From contig VGNE01000014.1 of the NCBI GenBank assembly GCA_016866215.1, forward strand, positions 1 to 64,000: DNA of 64,000 nucleotides, read 5' to 3'. Numbering within the stretch: the stretch's first letter is position 1; the number at the start of each line of letters is the position of its first letter. The translations under genes and the position numbers were made by a program. Shown in pieces: positions 8,453-17,975 of this stretch. The notes under the pieces are model-generated. The model did not search any database and was not told the DNA's origin. It worked only from the letters and a program-made list of their open reading frames with translations. The DNA is from Chloroflexota bacterium. Lineage in GTDB: Bacteria; Chloroflexota; Anaerolineae; Anaerolineales; Villigracilaceae.

Positions 8453-8492
8453 CCAAACTGTCTGCAAAATCCCCCTAATAATTCAGAGTAAA

Positions 8493-8515
8493 AGGTCATA
8501 ATTCATCTATGACCT
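8493..8515. promoter_or_regulatory. Inverted repeat upstream of the Rrf2 gene (candidate operator)
   Basis: AGGTCATA at 8493-8500 and TATGACCT at 8508-8515 are perfect 8-nt arms with a 7-nt spacer, about 80 bp before the Rrf2 start. A second smaller inverted repeat TAGGT-TTT-ACCTA lies at about 8563-8575. Autoregulation is inferred from position only. Confidence 0.4.
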
Positions 8516-8592
8516 CTATCACTTGCCTTGAAACCAATAGCCGAATAAAATCGTGATTGTTGGTAGGTTTTACCTATTTCAGTGAGGCCCAA

Positions 8593-9006
8593 ATGCAGAT
8601 CACCCGTCAAGCAGATTATGCCGTTCGTGCTGTGCTTTATCTCGCCCATAATGGCGATCAGCGCACAGCAACGAGTATGATTGCGGAGAAACAACGCATT
8701 CCGCCGTCCTTCCTCGCCAAGATCGTTTCGCAACTATCCATTGCAGGGCTTCTGCATACTTCACGCGGAGCGCGCGGCGGCGTTAGCCTGGCCCGCGCGC
8801 CCCATGAGATCACACTTTTGGAAGTGATCGAAGCCATTGACGGCCCCATTCAACTCAATGAATGTGTCGGCGATACAGGCGCATGCTCCTTTGATGATGA
8901 CTGCCCTCTGCGCCCCGTCTGGTGTGACGCGCAGGAGCAATTGGTTAACAAACTGAAAGGCACGAACTTTGCCGATATGATCGCAAAGGGTCAAAACTCC
9001 GCATAA
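8593..9006 (+). CDS. Rrf2-family transcriptional regulator, three-Cys type
   Basis: A 137-residue Rrf2 protein beginning with the classic MQITRQADYAVRAVLYLA. A winged helix-turn-helix covers residues 1-60 (IAEKQRIPPSFLAKIVSQL, GLLHTSRGARGGVSLAR). Three cysteines follow in NECVGDTGACSFDDDCPL, the spacing used by IscR/NsrR/RirA-type members to hold an Fe-S cluster, so it probably senses Fe-S status, redox or NO. The start at 8593 fits the family N-terminus; a longer frame opens at 8557. A strong terminator follows directly, so it is probably monocistronic. Two inverted repeats upstream may be its operators. Confidence 0.88.
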   Translation: MQITRQADYAVRAVLYLAHNGDQRTATSMIAEKQRIPPSFLAKIVSQLSIAGLLHTSRGARGGVSLARAPHEITLLEVIEAIDGPIQLNECVGDTGACSFDDDCPLRPVWCDAQEQLVNKLKGTNFADMIAKGQNSA

Positions 9007-9024
9007 ACTGCTTCAACTCAATAA

Positions 9025-9057
9025 AGCCTCTCGGCTATAATTGCCGAGAGGCTTTTT
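9025..9057 (+). terminator. Rho-independent terminator after the Rrf2 gene
   Basis: Perfect 11-bp stem AGCCTCTCGGC (9025-9035) / GCCGAGAGGCT (9043-9053), 7-nt loop, then a TTTTT tract. Confidence 0.9.
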
Positions 9058-9104
9058 CCTGTTAGAAACGGGAGCATCTCATTTCACAACAAAGGATGGA
9101 AACC

Positions 9105-9959
9105 ATGAATACTCGACGCGCATTGCTTACTGCGCTGATCCTTTTTACAACGATCCTGGCCTGTGTTGTGCCGGGACTTCCCGCCGCTTCCCCCTTCGGG
9201 GAGGATGCCAGCCCCTCGCCGACACCTGATATCCGGCTGGACATCATGGTCGCTCGGACAGTCTCCGCCGCCCTCGATTTGACCGCTCTCGCCGTACCCA
9301 CTGTAACGCCCACCTTGCCACCCCCAACAGTGACACCCACGCCGAAACCTTTCTCATCTGTCAGTACCCTCATCAAACAGGATAATGGTTCCACTCTTTT
9401 TGTAGATGAAAGTGCTGGATATGAGATCACCGTTCCAGCCGGCTGGCTGGCTGTCCGCATCAACGAGAAGGAATATTACGACGCCTGGACTCTCCCGGAA
9501 AATGCTGACATCCATATTCAAACGTCACTGTTAAGCATTAAAGAGCAGGACCCTGCTACATTCCGTTTGCTGGCTTTGGATATTCAGGAGGGTCATATCA
9601 AAAATGAGATCGTCACCAATATAAACTTTATCTGGGATCCACAGACCGTTCTTTCATTCGACACGGATGTTGATCTGCAGTCCTTCGCTGATGAATTGCC
9701 CTCTGTTACAGATGGGCTGACTGTCTCCTCTGTGGAAATTATCATTCCCCCCGGCGGCCTGCCGTATGGCGTCATCAAGTCAGAAGTGGGAGGGTTTAAT
9801 CCCTCCGGCGCACAGGTCAGCCTGTATCAAAAAATGGCGCTCTTCAACCTCAAAACTGGCACGCTGGTGATTACATTTGCAACCGAAAATGGGTTTGCCG
9901 AAACCACCCTGCCTGTATTTGATGCAATGCTGGGAACGATTGCTATTGAATCTGAATAA
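9105..9959 (+). CDS. Secreted lipoprotein with Thr/Pro linker, unknown function
   Basis: A 284-residue protein with a signal peptide ending in lipobox I-L-A-C (C20), a Thr/Pro-rich spacer (PTVTPTLPPPTVTPTPKP, about residues 65-82) and a globular C-terminal domain (about 100-280) of alternating strands including YEITVPAGWLAV, which resembles PsbP/DUF-type proteins that bind at the membrane surface. I cannot name the family. The start is 9105, six bases after GGATGGA; an ATG at 9096 lies within that SD. An interspersed GC-rich repeat separates it from hutU. Confidence 0.6.
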   Translation: MNTRRALLTALILFTTILACVVPGLPAASPFGEDASPSPTPDIRLDIMVARTVSAALDLTALAVPTVTPTLPPPTVTPTPKPFSSVSTLIKQDNGSTLFVDESAGYEITVPAGWLAVRINEKEYYDAWTLPENADIHIQTSLLSIKEQDPATFRLLALDIQEGHIKNEIVTNINFIWDPQTVLSFDTDVDLQSFADELPSVTDGLTVSSVEIIIPPGGLPYGVIKSEVGGFNPSGAQVSLYQKMALFNLKTGTLVITFATENGFAETTLPVFDAMLGTIAIESE

Positions 9960-9970
9960 ACCAGTACACA

Positions 9971-10042
9971 CCCTCACCCTAGCCCTCTCCCGAAGGGAGA
10001 GGGGACTCCCTTCCCCTTCGGGGGAAGGGTTGGGGATGAGGG
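9971..10042. repeat. CCCTCACCC...GATGAGGG interspersed multi-stem repeat
   Basis: Outer arms CCCTCACCC (9971-9979) and GGGGATGAGGG (near 10032-10042) enclose two hairpins, CCCTCTCCC/GGGAGAGGG (9983-9991/9995-10003) and CCCTTCCCC/GGGGAAGGG (10008-10016/10021-10029). This type of palindrome is interspersed in many bacterial genomes. A fragment (CCCCTCACCCTAAC) recurs near 43312. Confidence 0.8.
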
Positions 10043-10092
10043 AGAATATTGTGTAAGGTAATTGAGTAAGATACTCAAAAGGAAATGTAGCC

Positions 10093-11754
10093 ATGTCCAC
10101 ACACCGCATCATCCGCGCGCCGCGCGGCACACAACTGACCTGCAAGAACTGGCTCAGCGAAGCCGCCTATCGCATGATCCAAAACAATCTCGACCCCGAA
10201 GTGGCGGAGAAGCCCGAAGACCTCATCGTCTACGGTGGACGCGGCAAAGCCGCGCGTAACTGGGAATCATTTGATGCCATCCTTGAATCGCTCAAGAAAC
10301 TCGAAGAAGATGAAACCCTGCTCGTGCAATCGGGCAAGCCTGTCATTGTTTTCAAATCTCACAAAGATGCACCAAAAGTGTTGATTGCAAACTCAAACCT
10401 TGTGCCACATTGGGCGACCTGGGAAAAGTTCGATGAGTTGGATAAAAAGGGGCTCATCATGTACGGCCAGATGACCGCCGGCTCATGGATTTACATCGGC
10501 ACACAGGGAATTTTGCAGGGTACATACGAAACCTTCGGCGCGCTTGCAAAACTAAAAGGCTGGGGATCGTTGAAAGGCAAATTTGTTTTAACCGCAGGAC
10601 TCGGCGGTATGGGCGGCGCGCAGCCTTTATCCATCACCATGAACGAGGGTGTTGGATTGATCGTTGAAGTAGACCCCGAACGAGCCGAACGCCGCCGCGC
10701 CATTGGTTATGTGGATATGGTTGTGGATACTCTCGAAGAGGCGATGACCCTCGTTGAAGAAGCCAAAGAAAAACAAATTCCTAAATCTATCGGCCTCATC
10801 GGCAATGCCGCAGATGTGTACAGTGAACTCGTTGCGCGTGGAGTGATTCCCGATGTGGTCACAGACCAAACATCCGCGCATGAAGCCTTGTTTTATGTGC
10901 CGTCTGGATTAAGCGTCACAGCCGCAGATCAATTGCGAATTAGCGACCCTGAAAAATATAAAAAAATGGCAATGGATTCCATGTCCGCGCATGTGAAGGC
11001 CATGCTCGCATTTCAGCGCGCGGGCGCGGAAGTTTTTGATTACGGCAACAACATACGCCAGCAAGCCTTCAATAATGGCGTGAGTGATGCCTTTGAATTC
11101 CCCGGCTTCGTGCCTGCCTATATTCGTCCGCTGTTCTGCGAGGGCAAGGGACCGTTCCGCTGGGTGGCGCTCTCTGGCGATAAAGAGGATATTTACACCA
11201 CCGATAAAGCCATCATGGAACTCTTCCCCGAAGATGCGCATCTGCATCGCTGGCTGAAAATGGCGCGAGAGAAAGTCCCATTTCAGGGCTTGCCCGCGCG
11301 CATCTGCTGGCTCGGTTATGGCGAGCGCGCAAAGGCGGGGCTTATGTTCAACGAACTCGTTGCGAGCGGAAAAGTAAAAGCGCCCATTGTCATCGGGCGC
11401 GATCATTTGGATTCAGGTTCTGTCGCTTCGCCGAATCGCGAAACCGAAGCAATGAAAGATGGCTCGGATGCGATCTCTGATTGGGCGATTCTCAACGCGC
11501 TGATCAATGCTGTTGGCGGCGCGACATGGGTCTCGTTCCATCACGGCGGCGGCGTGGGCATGGGCTACAGTCAGCACGCGGGACAGGTCATTGTTGCGGA
11601 TGGCACGCCAGAAGCCGCTCTCAGACTTGAACGTGTCCTTACAACAGATCCAGGCATGGGCGTAGCGCGTCACGCTGATGCGGGTTATGAAATTGCGATT
11701 GACGCCGCCAAACGTCACGGGTTGAAAATGCCGATGTTGGAGAAATCATCCTGA
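10093..11754 (+). CDS. hutU: Urocanate hydratase
   Basis: A 553-residue full-length urocanase (family about 550-560). It opens with the typical [16 protein letters not shown], has the Rossmann NAD loop [13 protein letters not shown] near residue 165, an [13 protein letters not shown] segment (the urocanase Cys region near residue 400) and [18 protein letters not shown]. It converts urocanate to 4-imidazolone-5-propionate using tightly bound NAD+ as electrophile, the second step of histidine breakdown. hutH, hutI and hutG are not in the window, so the pathway is split. The stop is followed two bases later by the phosphodiesterase-like lipoprotein gene, so they may share a transcript. Confidence 0.96.
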   Translation: MSTHRIIRAPRGTQLTCKNWLSEAAYRMIQNNLDPEVAEKPEDLIVYGGRGKAARNWESFDAILESLKKLEEDETLLVQSGKPVIVFKSHKDAPKVLIANSNLVPHWATWEKFDELDKKGLIMYGQMTAGSWIYIGTQGILQGTYETFGALAKLKGWGSLKGKFVLTAGLGGMGGAQPLSITMNEGVGLIVEVDPERAERRRAIGYVDMVVDTLEEAMTLVEEAKEKQIPKSIGLIGNAADVYSELVARGVIPDVVTDQTSAHEALFYVPSGLSVTAADQLRISDPEKYKKMAMDSMSAHVKAMLAFQRAGAEVFDYGNNIRQQAFNNGVSDAFEFPGFVPAYIRPLFCEGKGPFRWVALSGDKEDIYTTDKAIMELFPEDAHLHRWLKMAREKVPFQGLPARICWLGYGERAKAGLMFNELVASGKVKAPIVIGRDHLDSGSVASPNRETEAMKDGSDAISDWAILNALINAVGGATWVSFHHGGGVGMGYSQHAGQVIVADGTPEAALRLERVLTTDPGMGVARHADAGYEIAIDAAKRHGLKMPMLEKSS

Positions 11755-11756
11755 AA

Positions 11757-12773
11757 ATGATTCGGCGCCTTTTGTATTTGATTCTCCTCATGATCTTTCT
11801 GCCATCATGCGGATCATTCGCCCCGCCCCCGCCGCCGACAATTGCTCCCACGCAGTCGGTGATTCCCAGCCCAAGCAGCACACCGCCGCCCGCCACTGAG
11901 ACTCCCTCTCCGACGATCACGCCTACACCCTTACCCAGCGTTGAACGTGTCTTGATCGTCACATTTGACGGCTTGCGTCCCGATGCAATTGCCGCGGCGA
12001 ACATGGTAAACGTGATGACGTTGATGCAAACGGGCGCGTACACACTCAGCGCGCAGACGATCATGCCGAGCACTACATTGCCAGCTCATGCCTCGATGCT
12101 GGTGGGCACCTGTCCTGCCAAGCATATTGTCCGCTGGAATGAGTATGTGCCGCAAAATGGATTCGCGCTTGGCACCGATATTTTTGACCTCGCACACGCA
12201 GCCGGGTTGCGAACCGCAATGGTGGTTGGCAAGGAAAAACTGCGCCAGGTCACCGAACCAGCCAGCACGGATTATTTTGAATTTGTGGATAAAACGGATA
12301 AGATCGAAGATTCAACCACAGTCTTAAGACTTGCCCTGACGCAGATCAATGAAGGCTTCGGCTTGATGTTCGTACATTTTGCCGAAAGCGATATTGAGGG
12401 ACATAAGCATGGCTGGATGTCGCGCGCGCAATTGGGTGTTTATGAACGCGAGGACAAAGGGTTGGGTCTGCTCATCCAAGCCTTGAAGGATAAGGGCATG
12501 TACGAAAGCACCATGATCATCGTCACCTCCGATCACGGCGGGCACGATACCACGCACGGCACAGACCTGCCCGAAGATATGACCATTCCATGGATCATCA
12601 GCGGCCCGCGCATTGCCCCGGGTGAACTATCCACGCAGGTTTATACAATGGATAGCGCGGCAACCACCGCCTTTACGCTTGGTTTGCCCCTTCCGCCAGA
12701 GTGGGATGGTGTGCCAGTTTATGAAGCCTTTGGCATGCCTGTTGGTGAGCAGCCGGAAGGCTGCCAGCAATAA
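11757..12773 (+). CDS. Type I phosphodiesterase/alkaline-phosphatase-superfamily lipoprotein
   Basis: A 338-residue lipoprotein: signal peptide with lipobox L-P-S-C (C18), a Pro/Thr/Ser-rich spacer (about 20-60), then an alkaline phosphatase-superfamily domain. Visible metal and nucleophile motifs are VTFDGLRPD (Asp), MPSTTLPAHASML (Thr nucleophile region), FVHFAESDIEGHKHG (Asp/His) and TSDHGGHDTTHG (Asp-His, His). This matches the NPP/phosphodiesterase branch, which hydrolyses nucleotide or phospholipid-type phosphodiesters outside the cytoplasm. The exact substrate is unknown. It starts two bases after the hutU stop and ends 12 bp before the M1 peptidase gene. Confidence 0.85.
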   Translation: MIRRLLYLILLMIFLPSCGSFAPPPPPTIAPTQSVIPSPSSTPPPATETPSPTITPTPLPSVERVLIVTFDGLRPDAIAAANMVNVMTLMQTGAYTLSAQTIMPSTTLPAHASMLVGTCPAKHIVRWNEYVPQNGFALGTDIFDLAHAAGLRTAMVVGKEKLRQVTEPASTDYFEFVDKTDKIEDSTTVLRLALTQINEGFGLMFVHFAESDIEGHKHGWMSRAQLGVYEREDKGLGLLIQALKDKGMYESTMIIVTSDHGGHDTTHGTDLPEDMTIPWIISGPRIAPGELSTQVYTMDSAATTAFTLGLPLPPEWDGVPVYEAFGMPVGEQPEGCQQ

Positions 12774-12785
12774 CGAGGATATAAA

Positions 12786-14276
12786 ATGAAAAAACAGAAA
12801 TCAATGCAGATATCTCTCGCGTTTATTTTGATGGCATCCGCTATTCTGGCTTGCAATCAATTTGCCGCAACCCCAACTGTGACGCCGGAGCCATCGATAA
12901 CTGAAGTGGAAGAGTCTCTTGATCCCGATGCTGGTTCATGGGGGATGGGCGATTCACTCTATCCTGAATTTGGTAACGGTGGTTATGACGTGACGCATTA
13001 CACATTGGATATCACGGTCAACGATGTTGCCACCAGTAATTTGACAGCCATCACCACCATCGAAGCAAATGCGATTCAGGATTTGAGCGGTTTCAATTTG
13101 GATTTCATTGGCTTTGAGGTCACGAGTATTACAGTCAATGAACAGCCTGCTGATTTTGATCGCGCAAGCCAGGAGTTAACGATTACTCCGTCTACTCCGC
13201 TGGCGGAAAATGAATCATTCACAGTCGAGGTTCAATACAATGGCTCTCCTGATGCAATGCAATCCGCGGCTCTTCCTGTTCAAACAGGCTGGGTGACGGT
13301 TGAAGGCGGAAGCTTTGTGTTAAGTGAACCGGATGGTTCTGCAAGTTATTATCCCGTGAACGATCATCCATTGGACAAGGCCTCATATACTTTTCGCGTG
13401 ACTGTCCCTGAGCCGTTTGAAGTTGCAGCCAATGGCGTGTTAACTGAAATAATTGACAACGGCGATACGAGGACATTCATCTTTGAAGCGCGCGACCCAA
13501 TGGCAAGTTATCTGGCCACCATCAACATTGACGAACTTGATGTTGAAACAATGGAATCAGGGAGTGGAATTCCGATCAGAAATTATTATTCAACTGGATT
13601 GCCCGAAGAGGTCCGCAAGCCGTTTGCAAGGCAGGGCGAAATGCTCGTTTACTTTAGCGAGTTGTTTGGACCATATCCTTTTGAAGTGTATGGCGCATTC
13701 GTGATGGATACCGATTTCGGCGCGGCGCTGGAGAATCAGACCCTGTCCATTTTTGGCATGGACATGATTGACCTTGAAGACGTGGAAGGCACGGAATTAG
13801 TCGTCGCGCATGAACTGGCGCATCAATGGTTTGGGGATAGCGTTAGCGTGGGGGATTGGAGTGACATCTGGCTCAATGAAGGCTTTGCCACTTATTCCGA
13901 AGGCTTGTGGATTGAACACACACAGGGACGCGAAGACTTGGATGAATGGATAAAGTCCTTGTATACCGAAGTGGTTGAATACCCGGCATCCTATCCGCCA
14001 CCGGGGAATCCTGCCGCAGACGACTTGTTCAATGGCGGTGTATATGTCCGCGGCGGTCTGACGCTCCACGCATTACGCCTTGAAGTTGGTGATAATGTCT
14101 TCTTTGATATTTTGAGGACTTACGCTGATCGCTATAAAAATGGCAACGCCACAACCGCTGATTTTATTGTCCTTGCTGAGCAGGTGAGCGGCAAAGAATT
14201 GAATGCGTTTTTTGATGGCTGGTTGTTCAATCAGAAGCTGCCGCCTATTCCTGAGTTGGGGTTGGGGAGTAAGTAA
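12786..14276 (+). CDS. M1-family metallopeptidase lipoprotein
   Basis: A 496-residue exported aminopeptidase-like protein. The signal peptide ends in L-A-C (C23). An N-terminal beta-sandwich domain (about 55-250) precedes the M1 catalytic domain, with the zinc site HELAHQ (about 342-347) and the third ligand Glu in WLNEGFATYSEG about 18 residues later, as required for HEXXH-x18-E. The usual GAMEN exopeptidase motif is seen as GAALENQ, a conservative variant. It should trim peptides at the cell surface. It is short for M1 because the C-terminal helical domain is reduced. The gene follows the phosphodiesterase lipoprotein closely and may be co-transcribed with it. Confidence 0.88.
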   Translation: MKKQKSMQISLAFILMASAILACNQFAATPTVTPEPSITEVEESLDPDAGSWGMGDSLYPEFGNGGYDVTHYTLDITVNDVATSNLTAITTIEANAIQDLSGFNLDFIGFEVTSITVNEQPADFDRASQELTITPSTPLAENESFTVEVQYNGSPDAMQSAALPVQTGWVTVEGGSFVLSEPDGSASYYPVNDHPLDKASYTFRVTVPEPFEVAANGVLTEIIDNGDTRTFIFEARDPMASYLATINIDELDVETMESGSGIPIRNYYSTGLPEEVRKPFARQGEMLVYFSELFGPYPFEVYGAFVMDTDFGAALENQTLSIFGMDMIDLEDVEGTELVVAHELAHQWFGDSVSVGDWSDIWLNEGFATYSEGLWIEHTQGREDLDEWIKSLYTEVVEYPASYPPPGNPAADDLFNGGVYVRGGLTLHALRLEVGDNVFFDILRTYADRYKNGNATTADFIVLAEQVSGKELNAFFDGWLFNQKLPPIPELGLGSK

Positions 14277-14299
14277 ACTAACTCGATTTTGGAGAAAGA

Positions 14300-15094
14300 A
14301 TGAACGATCAAACACGTCGAATCTCCGGATTTTTCCTGGGCATTGCTTTTGGTTTTCCCTATGCGCTCATTTCACAATTTATCAATGTATGGATGCTGCC
14401 CGGCATCCCTCTTTTTGAGCTGCCCATCGGGCGGGTTGCCTCTGTGATTCTTACCACCCTTGTCATGGGCATGACTGGGTTGATCGTGGCTTGGGATGAA
14501 GAATCTTTTTGGGGATTAATGGGAGCTTCCTTGTTTTTGGTGTTGGCAAGTTCCATGCAGGCCTATCTAAATTCAGGTTCCTCCCAGACAGTTACATTTT
14601 TCTTTCTCTCCCTGTTCACCTTTTTACCTCGTTTGATCATCTATCTGCCTCTGGCTTTCACTTTCCGCTGGATGGTGGGAGTTCTGGAGGGGAATGCGCG
14701 AGGCAGTGGATTGGTGCGGCTCTTGAAAGTGACCGTGGTGATCCTCATGCTTGCCATCCTTGGGGGCAGATTCTCGATGCTTATCCCTGAGGCACAGGAG
14801 GCTCTGCAGGATATGAATATCCTTGTGCTGGAAGGCCTGTCTGCGGCAGCAAACAAGGATGATCTGCCACCGGCACTCATCCCAGTAGACGGCTTCCCGA
14901 CTTATGCAACAGGCTCCTATACACTTGAATGGAGCAGCGACGTGGACAGGCTGCCCGTCACAAGATCCGTTGCAGGCTATGGCATTACTGAATCACTCAT
15001 CCTAATCCGTTTTGAAAGCGGATACCAGTTTGGGTGCGTTTTCACGCCTCCCAGCCATGTGCCGAAGTGCATCAATATCACCCGTGTCAGATAG
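14300..15094 (+). CDS. Membrane protein of unknown function
   Basis: A 264-residue protein with about five hydrophobic segments in its first 160 residues (GFFLGIAFGFPYALI, VASVILTTLVMGMTGLIVAW, LMGASLFLVLAS, FFFLSLFTFLPRLIIYLPLAF, VTVVILMLAILGG), then a soluble C-terminal domain of about 100 residues. I recognise no family. A GGAGAAAG SD precedes the ATG. It lies 23 bp after the peptidase gene and its 3' end overlaps the end of the convergent LuxR-type gene by 8 bp. Confidence 0.55.
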   Translation: MNDQTRRISGFFLGIAFGFPYALISQFINVWMLPGIPLFELPIGRVASVILTTLVMGMTGLIVAWDEESFWGLMGASLFLVLASSMQAYLNSGSSQTVTFFFLSLFTFLPRLIIYLPLAFTFRWMVGVLEGNARGSGLVRLLKVTVVILMLAILGGRFSMLIPEAQEALQDMNILVLEGLSAAANKDDLPPALIPVDGFPTYATGSYTLEWSSDVDRLPVTRSVAGYGITESLILIRFESGYQFGCVFTPPSHVPKCINITRVR

Positions 15095-15293
15095 TTAGGT
15101 TATCTTCCGATAGTTGCAGAACTGCTTCTGTCCTGGAATTTACATCGAGCTTGATGTAAACATTTTTCAAATGAAATTCAACAGTGCTTTGGGAAATGTT
15201 CAATAGAAGAGCAATTTGCTTATTGCTCTTTCCCTGCAACAACAATTTGACGATTCCTTTTTCTCGTTCGGTAAACTGATTTGAGATTTTCAT
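15087..15293 (-). CDS. Stand-alone LuxR-type HTH protein
   Basis: A 68-residue GerE/LuxR helix-turn-helix with no sensor domain: FTEREKGIVKLLLQGKSNKQIALLLNISQSTVEFHLKNVYIKLDVNSRTEA covers a whole GerE domain including the recognition helix; quoted runs should be read as one continuous domain at residues 6-56. Such short forms may act alone or be remnants of larger regulators. The track opens at a TTG (15317), but a TATAAT box at 15307-15312 on this strand falls inside that extension, so the ATG at 15293 with a near-leaderless transcript is more likely. Target unknown; it is divergent from the MarR gene. Confidence 0.65.
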   Translation of the reverse strand: MKISNQFTEREKGIVKLLLQGKSNKQIALLLNISQSTVEFHLKNVYIKLDVNSRTEAVLQLSEDNLTI

Positions 15294-15356
15294 GAAAGTT
15301 GTACCGATTATAAACAACTACTGCAAAACTCTTACATTTCTCTTATCCCCACTTTC

Positions 15357-15417
15357 TTGACAAAACCTTAACTCCCGCATAAAGTTAAGTCCGATTAACT
15401 AAAAAGCAGGCTTAACT
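15357..15417 (+). promoter_or_regulatory. MarR promoter with repeated TTAAC operator boxes
   Basis: TTGACA (15357-15362), 17-nt spacer, TAAAGT (15380-15385). Overlapping it are CTTAACT (15367-15373), AGTTAAG (15383-15389), TTAACT (15395-15400) and CTTAACT (15411-15417). AGTTAA-N6-TTAACT forms an inverted repeat over the -10 and start site, as expected for MarR autorepression. Confidence 0.65.
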
Positions 15418-15867
15418 ATGACCAAACCTACCCAATTTTCCAAGACCCTGCGCGCCTGGATGGATACCTTCATGCACCGTTCCATGCGCGGATGGAGTCA
15501 CTTTGCCAAAAGCACGGGACTATCCATGCCGCAATTCAGCATTCTTATGCAGTTGCACCACAAGGGTCCCTGCGGCATGTCCGAGATCAGCGAACGATTT
15601 GACGTTTCTGCCGCGGCCGCCAGTCAACTGGTGGATAAGCTCGTGCAGGCAGGTTATCTCGCACGCGCCGAGGATCCTGCTGACCGCCGCGCCAGGTTAT
15701 TGGCCTTGAGTGATAAAGGCAAAGAATTGATCAATCAAGGCGCTGAAGAACGCCATCGCTGGATGGACGAACTCGCCTCCAAAATAAGTACGGAGGAACG
15801 TGCCAGGGTAACCGAGGCATTGGAGATTTTGATCAAAGCGGCACATCAATTGGAAGAGAAATATTAA
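15418..15867 (+). CDS. MarR-family transcriptional regulator
   Basis: A 149-residue winged-helix regulator. The DNA-binding core includes LSMPQFSILMQLHHKG, MSEISERFDVSAAAASQLVDKLVQAGYL and the wing with DPADRRARLLALSDKG, a textbook MarR signature (D-x-R-D/R). It precedes, by about 130 bp, the two half-transporter genes of an ABC exporter; in this arrangement MarR proteins usually repress the exporter until a drug or metabolite binds. Its own promoter carries four TTAAC boxes. Good SD (GCAGG) before the ATG. Confidence 0.9.
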   Translation: MTKPTQFSKTLRAWMDTFMHRSMRGWSHFAKSTGLSMPQFSILMQLHHKGPCGMSEISERFDVSAAAASQLVDKLVQAGYLARAEDPADRRARLLALSDKGKELINQGAEERHRWMDELASKISTEERARVTEALEILIKAAHQLEEKY

Positions 15868-15995
15868 TCTCTGCAAAACCTCTCCCACTTCTACATAATT
15901 CCTCTACATTCGCATGCTATTTTCAAATTGATTCTTTCACATGCTCAAGTCGCCGAGAGCAGGGAAAATTACCAATTACTTCAAAAAGGAACTCC

Positions 15996-17975
15996 ATGCA
16001 AGCAGCCCTTACCCAACCACAAATCCGCGCGCGCCGTCAACGAACATCATTAAAAGGTATTGGCCGCGCAATCAAATACCTGACGCATTATGGCCGTCAG
16101 GCCGCGTTACCGTATGTCTTCCTCGTCATTGCCACGCTATCGCAACTGGCGGTGCCGCACATGATTCGCAATGTGATTGACGCGGTGACCAGCGGCTTTC
16201 TCGCGGATCAGGTCTTGCAGGCGCTGAATAAGATTCCCGCGTCATTTGTCAGCACGGCGCTGCCGAAGATTCTCAATGCCTTGGGCTATGACTCTGCTAC
16301 GACGCTGGACCAACTCAGGGTCACGCTTGAAGCGGATCTAAATAACGCGCCGCGTGCTTTAGTCACGGCCCTTGTCGCCATTGTCGTCTTCGCCCTCCTG
16401 CGCGGACTGTTCTCCTTCCTGCAAGCCTTTTGGGCGGAGAAGAATTCGCAATCGGTCGCGTACGATCTTCGCAACGATCTGTATGCCAAGATACAGGATT
16501 TATCTTTTGCATATCACGATAAAAATCAGACGGGTCAGTTGATGATCCGCGCAACGGACGATGTGGAAAAGGTGCGTTTATTTATTGGGCAGGGTTTACT
16601 ACAACTCGTGGGCGCAGTGATCTTGTTGTCGGGTACGGTCATCATCCTATTCTCGTCGAACGTTTCTCTCGCATGGACGGCCATGCCGATCCTGCCAGTT
16701 GCGATGGTGCTGTTCGCTGTATTTGCAAGCATCAGCCAGCCGTTGTTCACGAAAGTGCAGCAAAAACTTTCGACATTGAACACGGTCTTGCAGGAAAATC
16801 TTGCGGGCGTCAAAGTGATCAAGGCTTTCACGCGCGAAAAAGAACAGCAAGTAAAATTCCGCAACGCCGCAGATGACACGATGAATCAATCCATTGCGGT
16901 CTCGCGTTTGTTTACATTTTTATTTCCGCTGGTGTTCTTGATAGCGAATCTCGGACAAGCCGCGATTCTTTATGTCGGCGGCCAACAAATCATCCTCGGC
17001 ACGTTGACGATCGGTGCATGGCAGGAATTTTCGCTTTACCTGATGTACCTGTTCTTCCCCATCATGATGTTCGGCATGATCGTCACACAAATGGGACAGG
17101 CTTCCGCATCCGCTGACCGCATCTTTGAAATTCTCGACGCGAAAAGCGATATTGTGGATAAGTCCAACGCATCGAAACTCCCCGCAGTAAAAGGCAGCGT
17201 GAAATTTGAGAATGTTACCTTCCGTTATGTTGGCGGCGGCGATCCTGTGTTGAAAAATGTTTCGTTTGAAGCGAAGTCTGGTGAAACGATTGCACTGCTC
17301 GGCGCAACAGGTTCAGGCAAGACCAGTATCATCAACTTGCTGCCGCGCTTCTATGACCCGAATGAAGGCCGCATCACGATTGACGGTCACGACCTGCGCG
17401 ATATCACACTTGATTCGCTTCGTTCGCAAATCGGCATCGTGCTTCAGGAAACGACTTTATTCAGCGGAACGATCCGCGAGAACATTGCATTTGGCAAACC
17501 CGAAGCCACACTCGAAGAAATTCAATCCGCCGCGAAATCAGCCGCCGCGCACGACTTCATCATGTCCTTCCCTAATGGATATGACACGCATGTCGGCGAG
17601 CGCGGTACAACCCTCAGCGGTGGGCAAAAACAACGCGTGGCAATTGCGCGCGCGCTTCTGCTCGATCCGCGTATTCTCATCCTCGATGATTCAACTTCCA
17701 GCGTGGATATCACCACCGAGTCACATATTCAGGAAGCGCTTGAAACGCTTATGAAAGGCCGCACATCCTTCGTCATTGCGCAGCGCATCAGCACCGTCAT
17801 CAACGCCGATAAAATTTTGGTACTTGAAAAAGGAGAAGTCGCGGCGCAAGGCAAACACGCACAACTTATGGAAGAAGAACCGATCTATGCAGAAATTTAT
17901 AATTCGCAAATATTGGCGCACCAAACCTCCGAGGTCTTAAAGACTTCAGATGTTTCCAGAGAGGTGGCATTATGA
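15996..17975 (+). CDS. ABC exporter half-transporter, degenerate-site subunit
   Basis: A 659-residue half transporter: six-helix TMD (about 30-370) with an unusually long TM1-TM2 region (about 60-125), then an NBD with Walker A GATGSGKTS, Q loop, signature LSGGQKQR and Walker B ILILDDSTSSVD. The catalytic Glu after Walker B is Asp and the switch His is Gln (FVIAQRISTV). The same pair of changes marks the degenerate-site subunit of heterodimeric exporters such as TM287/288 and BmrCD. Its stop overlaps the start of the partner (ATGA), so they form a heterodimer. Likely role: MarR-controlled drug or lipid export. The C-terminal tail (SEVLKTSDVSREV) is encoded by a small repeat-like stretch. Confidence 0.92.
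   Translation: MQAALTQPQIRARRQRTSLKGIGRAIKYLTHYGRQAALPYVFLVIATLSQLAVPHMIRNVIDAVTSGFLADQVLQALNKIPASFVSTALPKILNALGYDSATTLDQLRVTLEADLNNAPRALVTALVAIVVFALLRGLFSFLQAFWAEKNSQSVAYDLRNDLYAKIQDLSFAYHDKNQTGQLMIRATDDVEKVRLFIGQGLLQLVGAVILLSGTVIILFSSNVSLAWTAMPILPVAMVLFAVFASISQPLFTKVQQKLSTLNTVLQENLAGVKVIKAFTREKEQQVKFRNAADDTMNQSIAVSRLFTFLFPLVFLIANLGQAAILYVGGQQIILGTLTIGAWQEFSLYLMYLFFPIMMFGMIVTQMGQASASADRIFEILDAKSDIVDKSNASKLPAVKGSVKFENVTFRYVGGGDPVLKNVSFEAKSGETIALLGATGSGKTSIINLLPRFYDPNEGRITIDGHDLRDITLDSLRSQIGIVLQETTLFSGTIRENIAFGKPEATLEEIQSAAKSAAAHDFIMSFPNGYDTHVGERGTTLSGGQKQRVAIARALLLDPRILILDDSTSSVDITTESHIQEALETLMKGRTSFVIAQRISTVINADKILVLEKGEVAAQGKHAQLMEEEPIYAEIYNSQILAHQTSEVLKTSDVSREVAL

Noticed and set aside
9971-10042. 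Terminator between the lipoprotein and hutU
   Set aside because: The hairpins are GC-rich but no T run follows, and the sequence is a common interspersed repeat; termination is possible but not shown.
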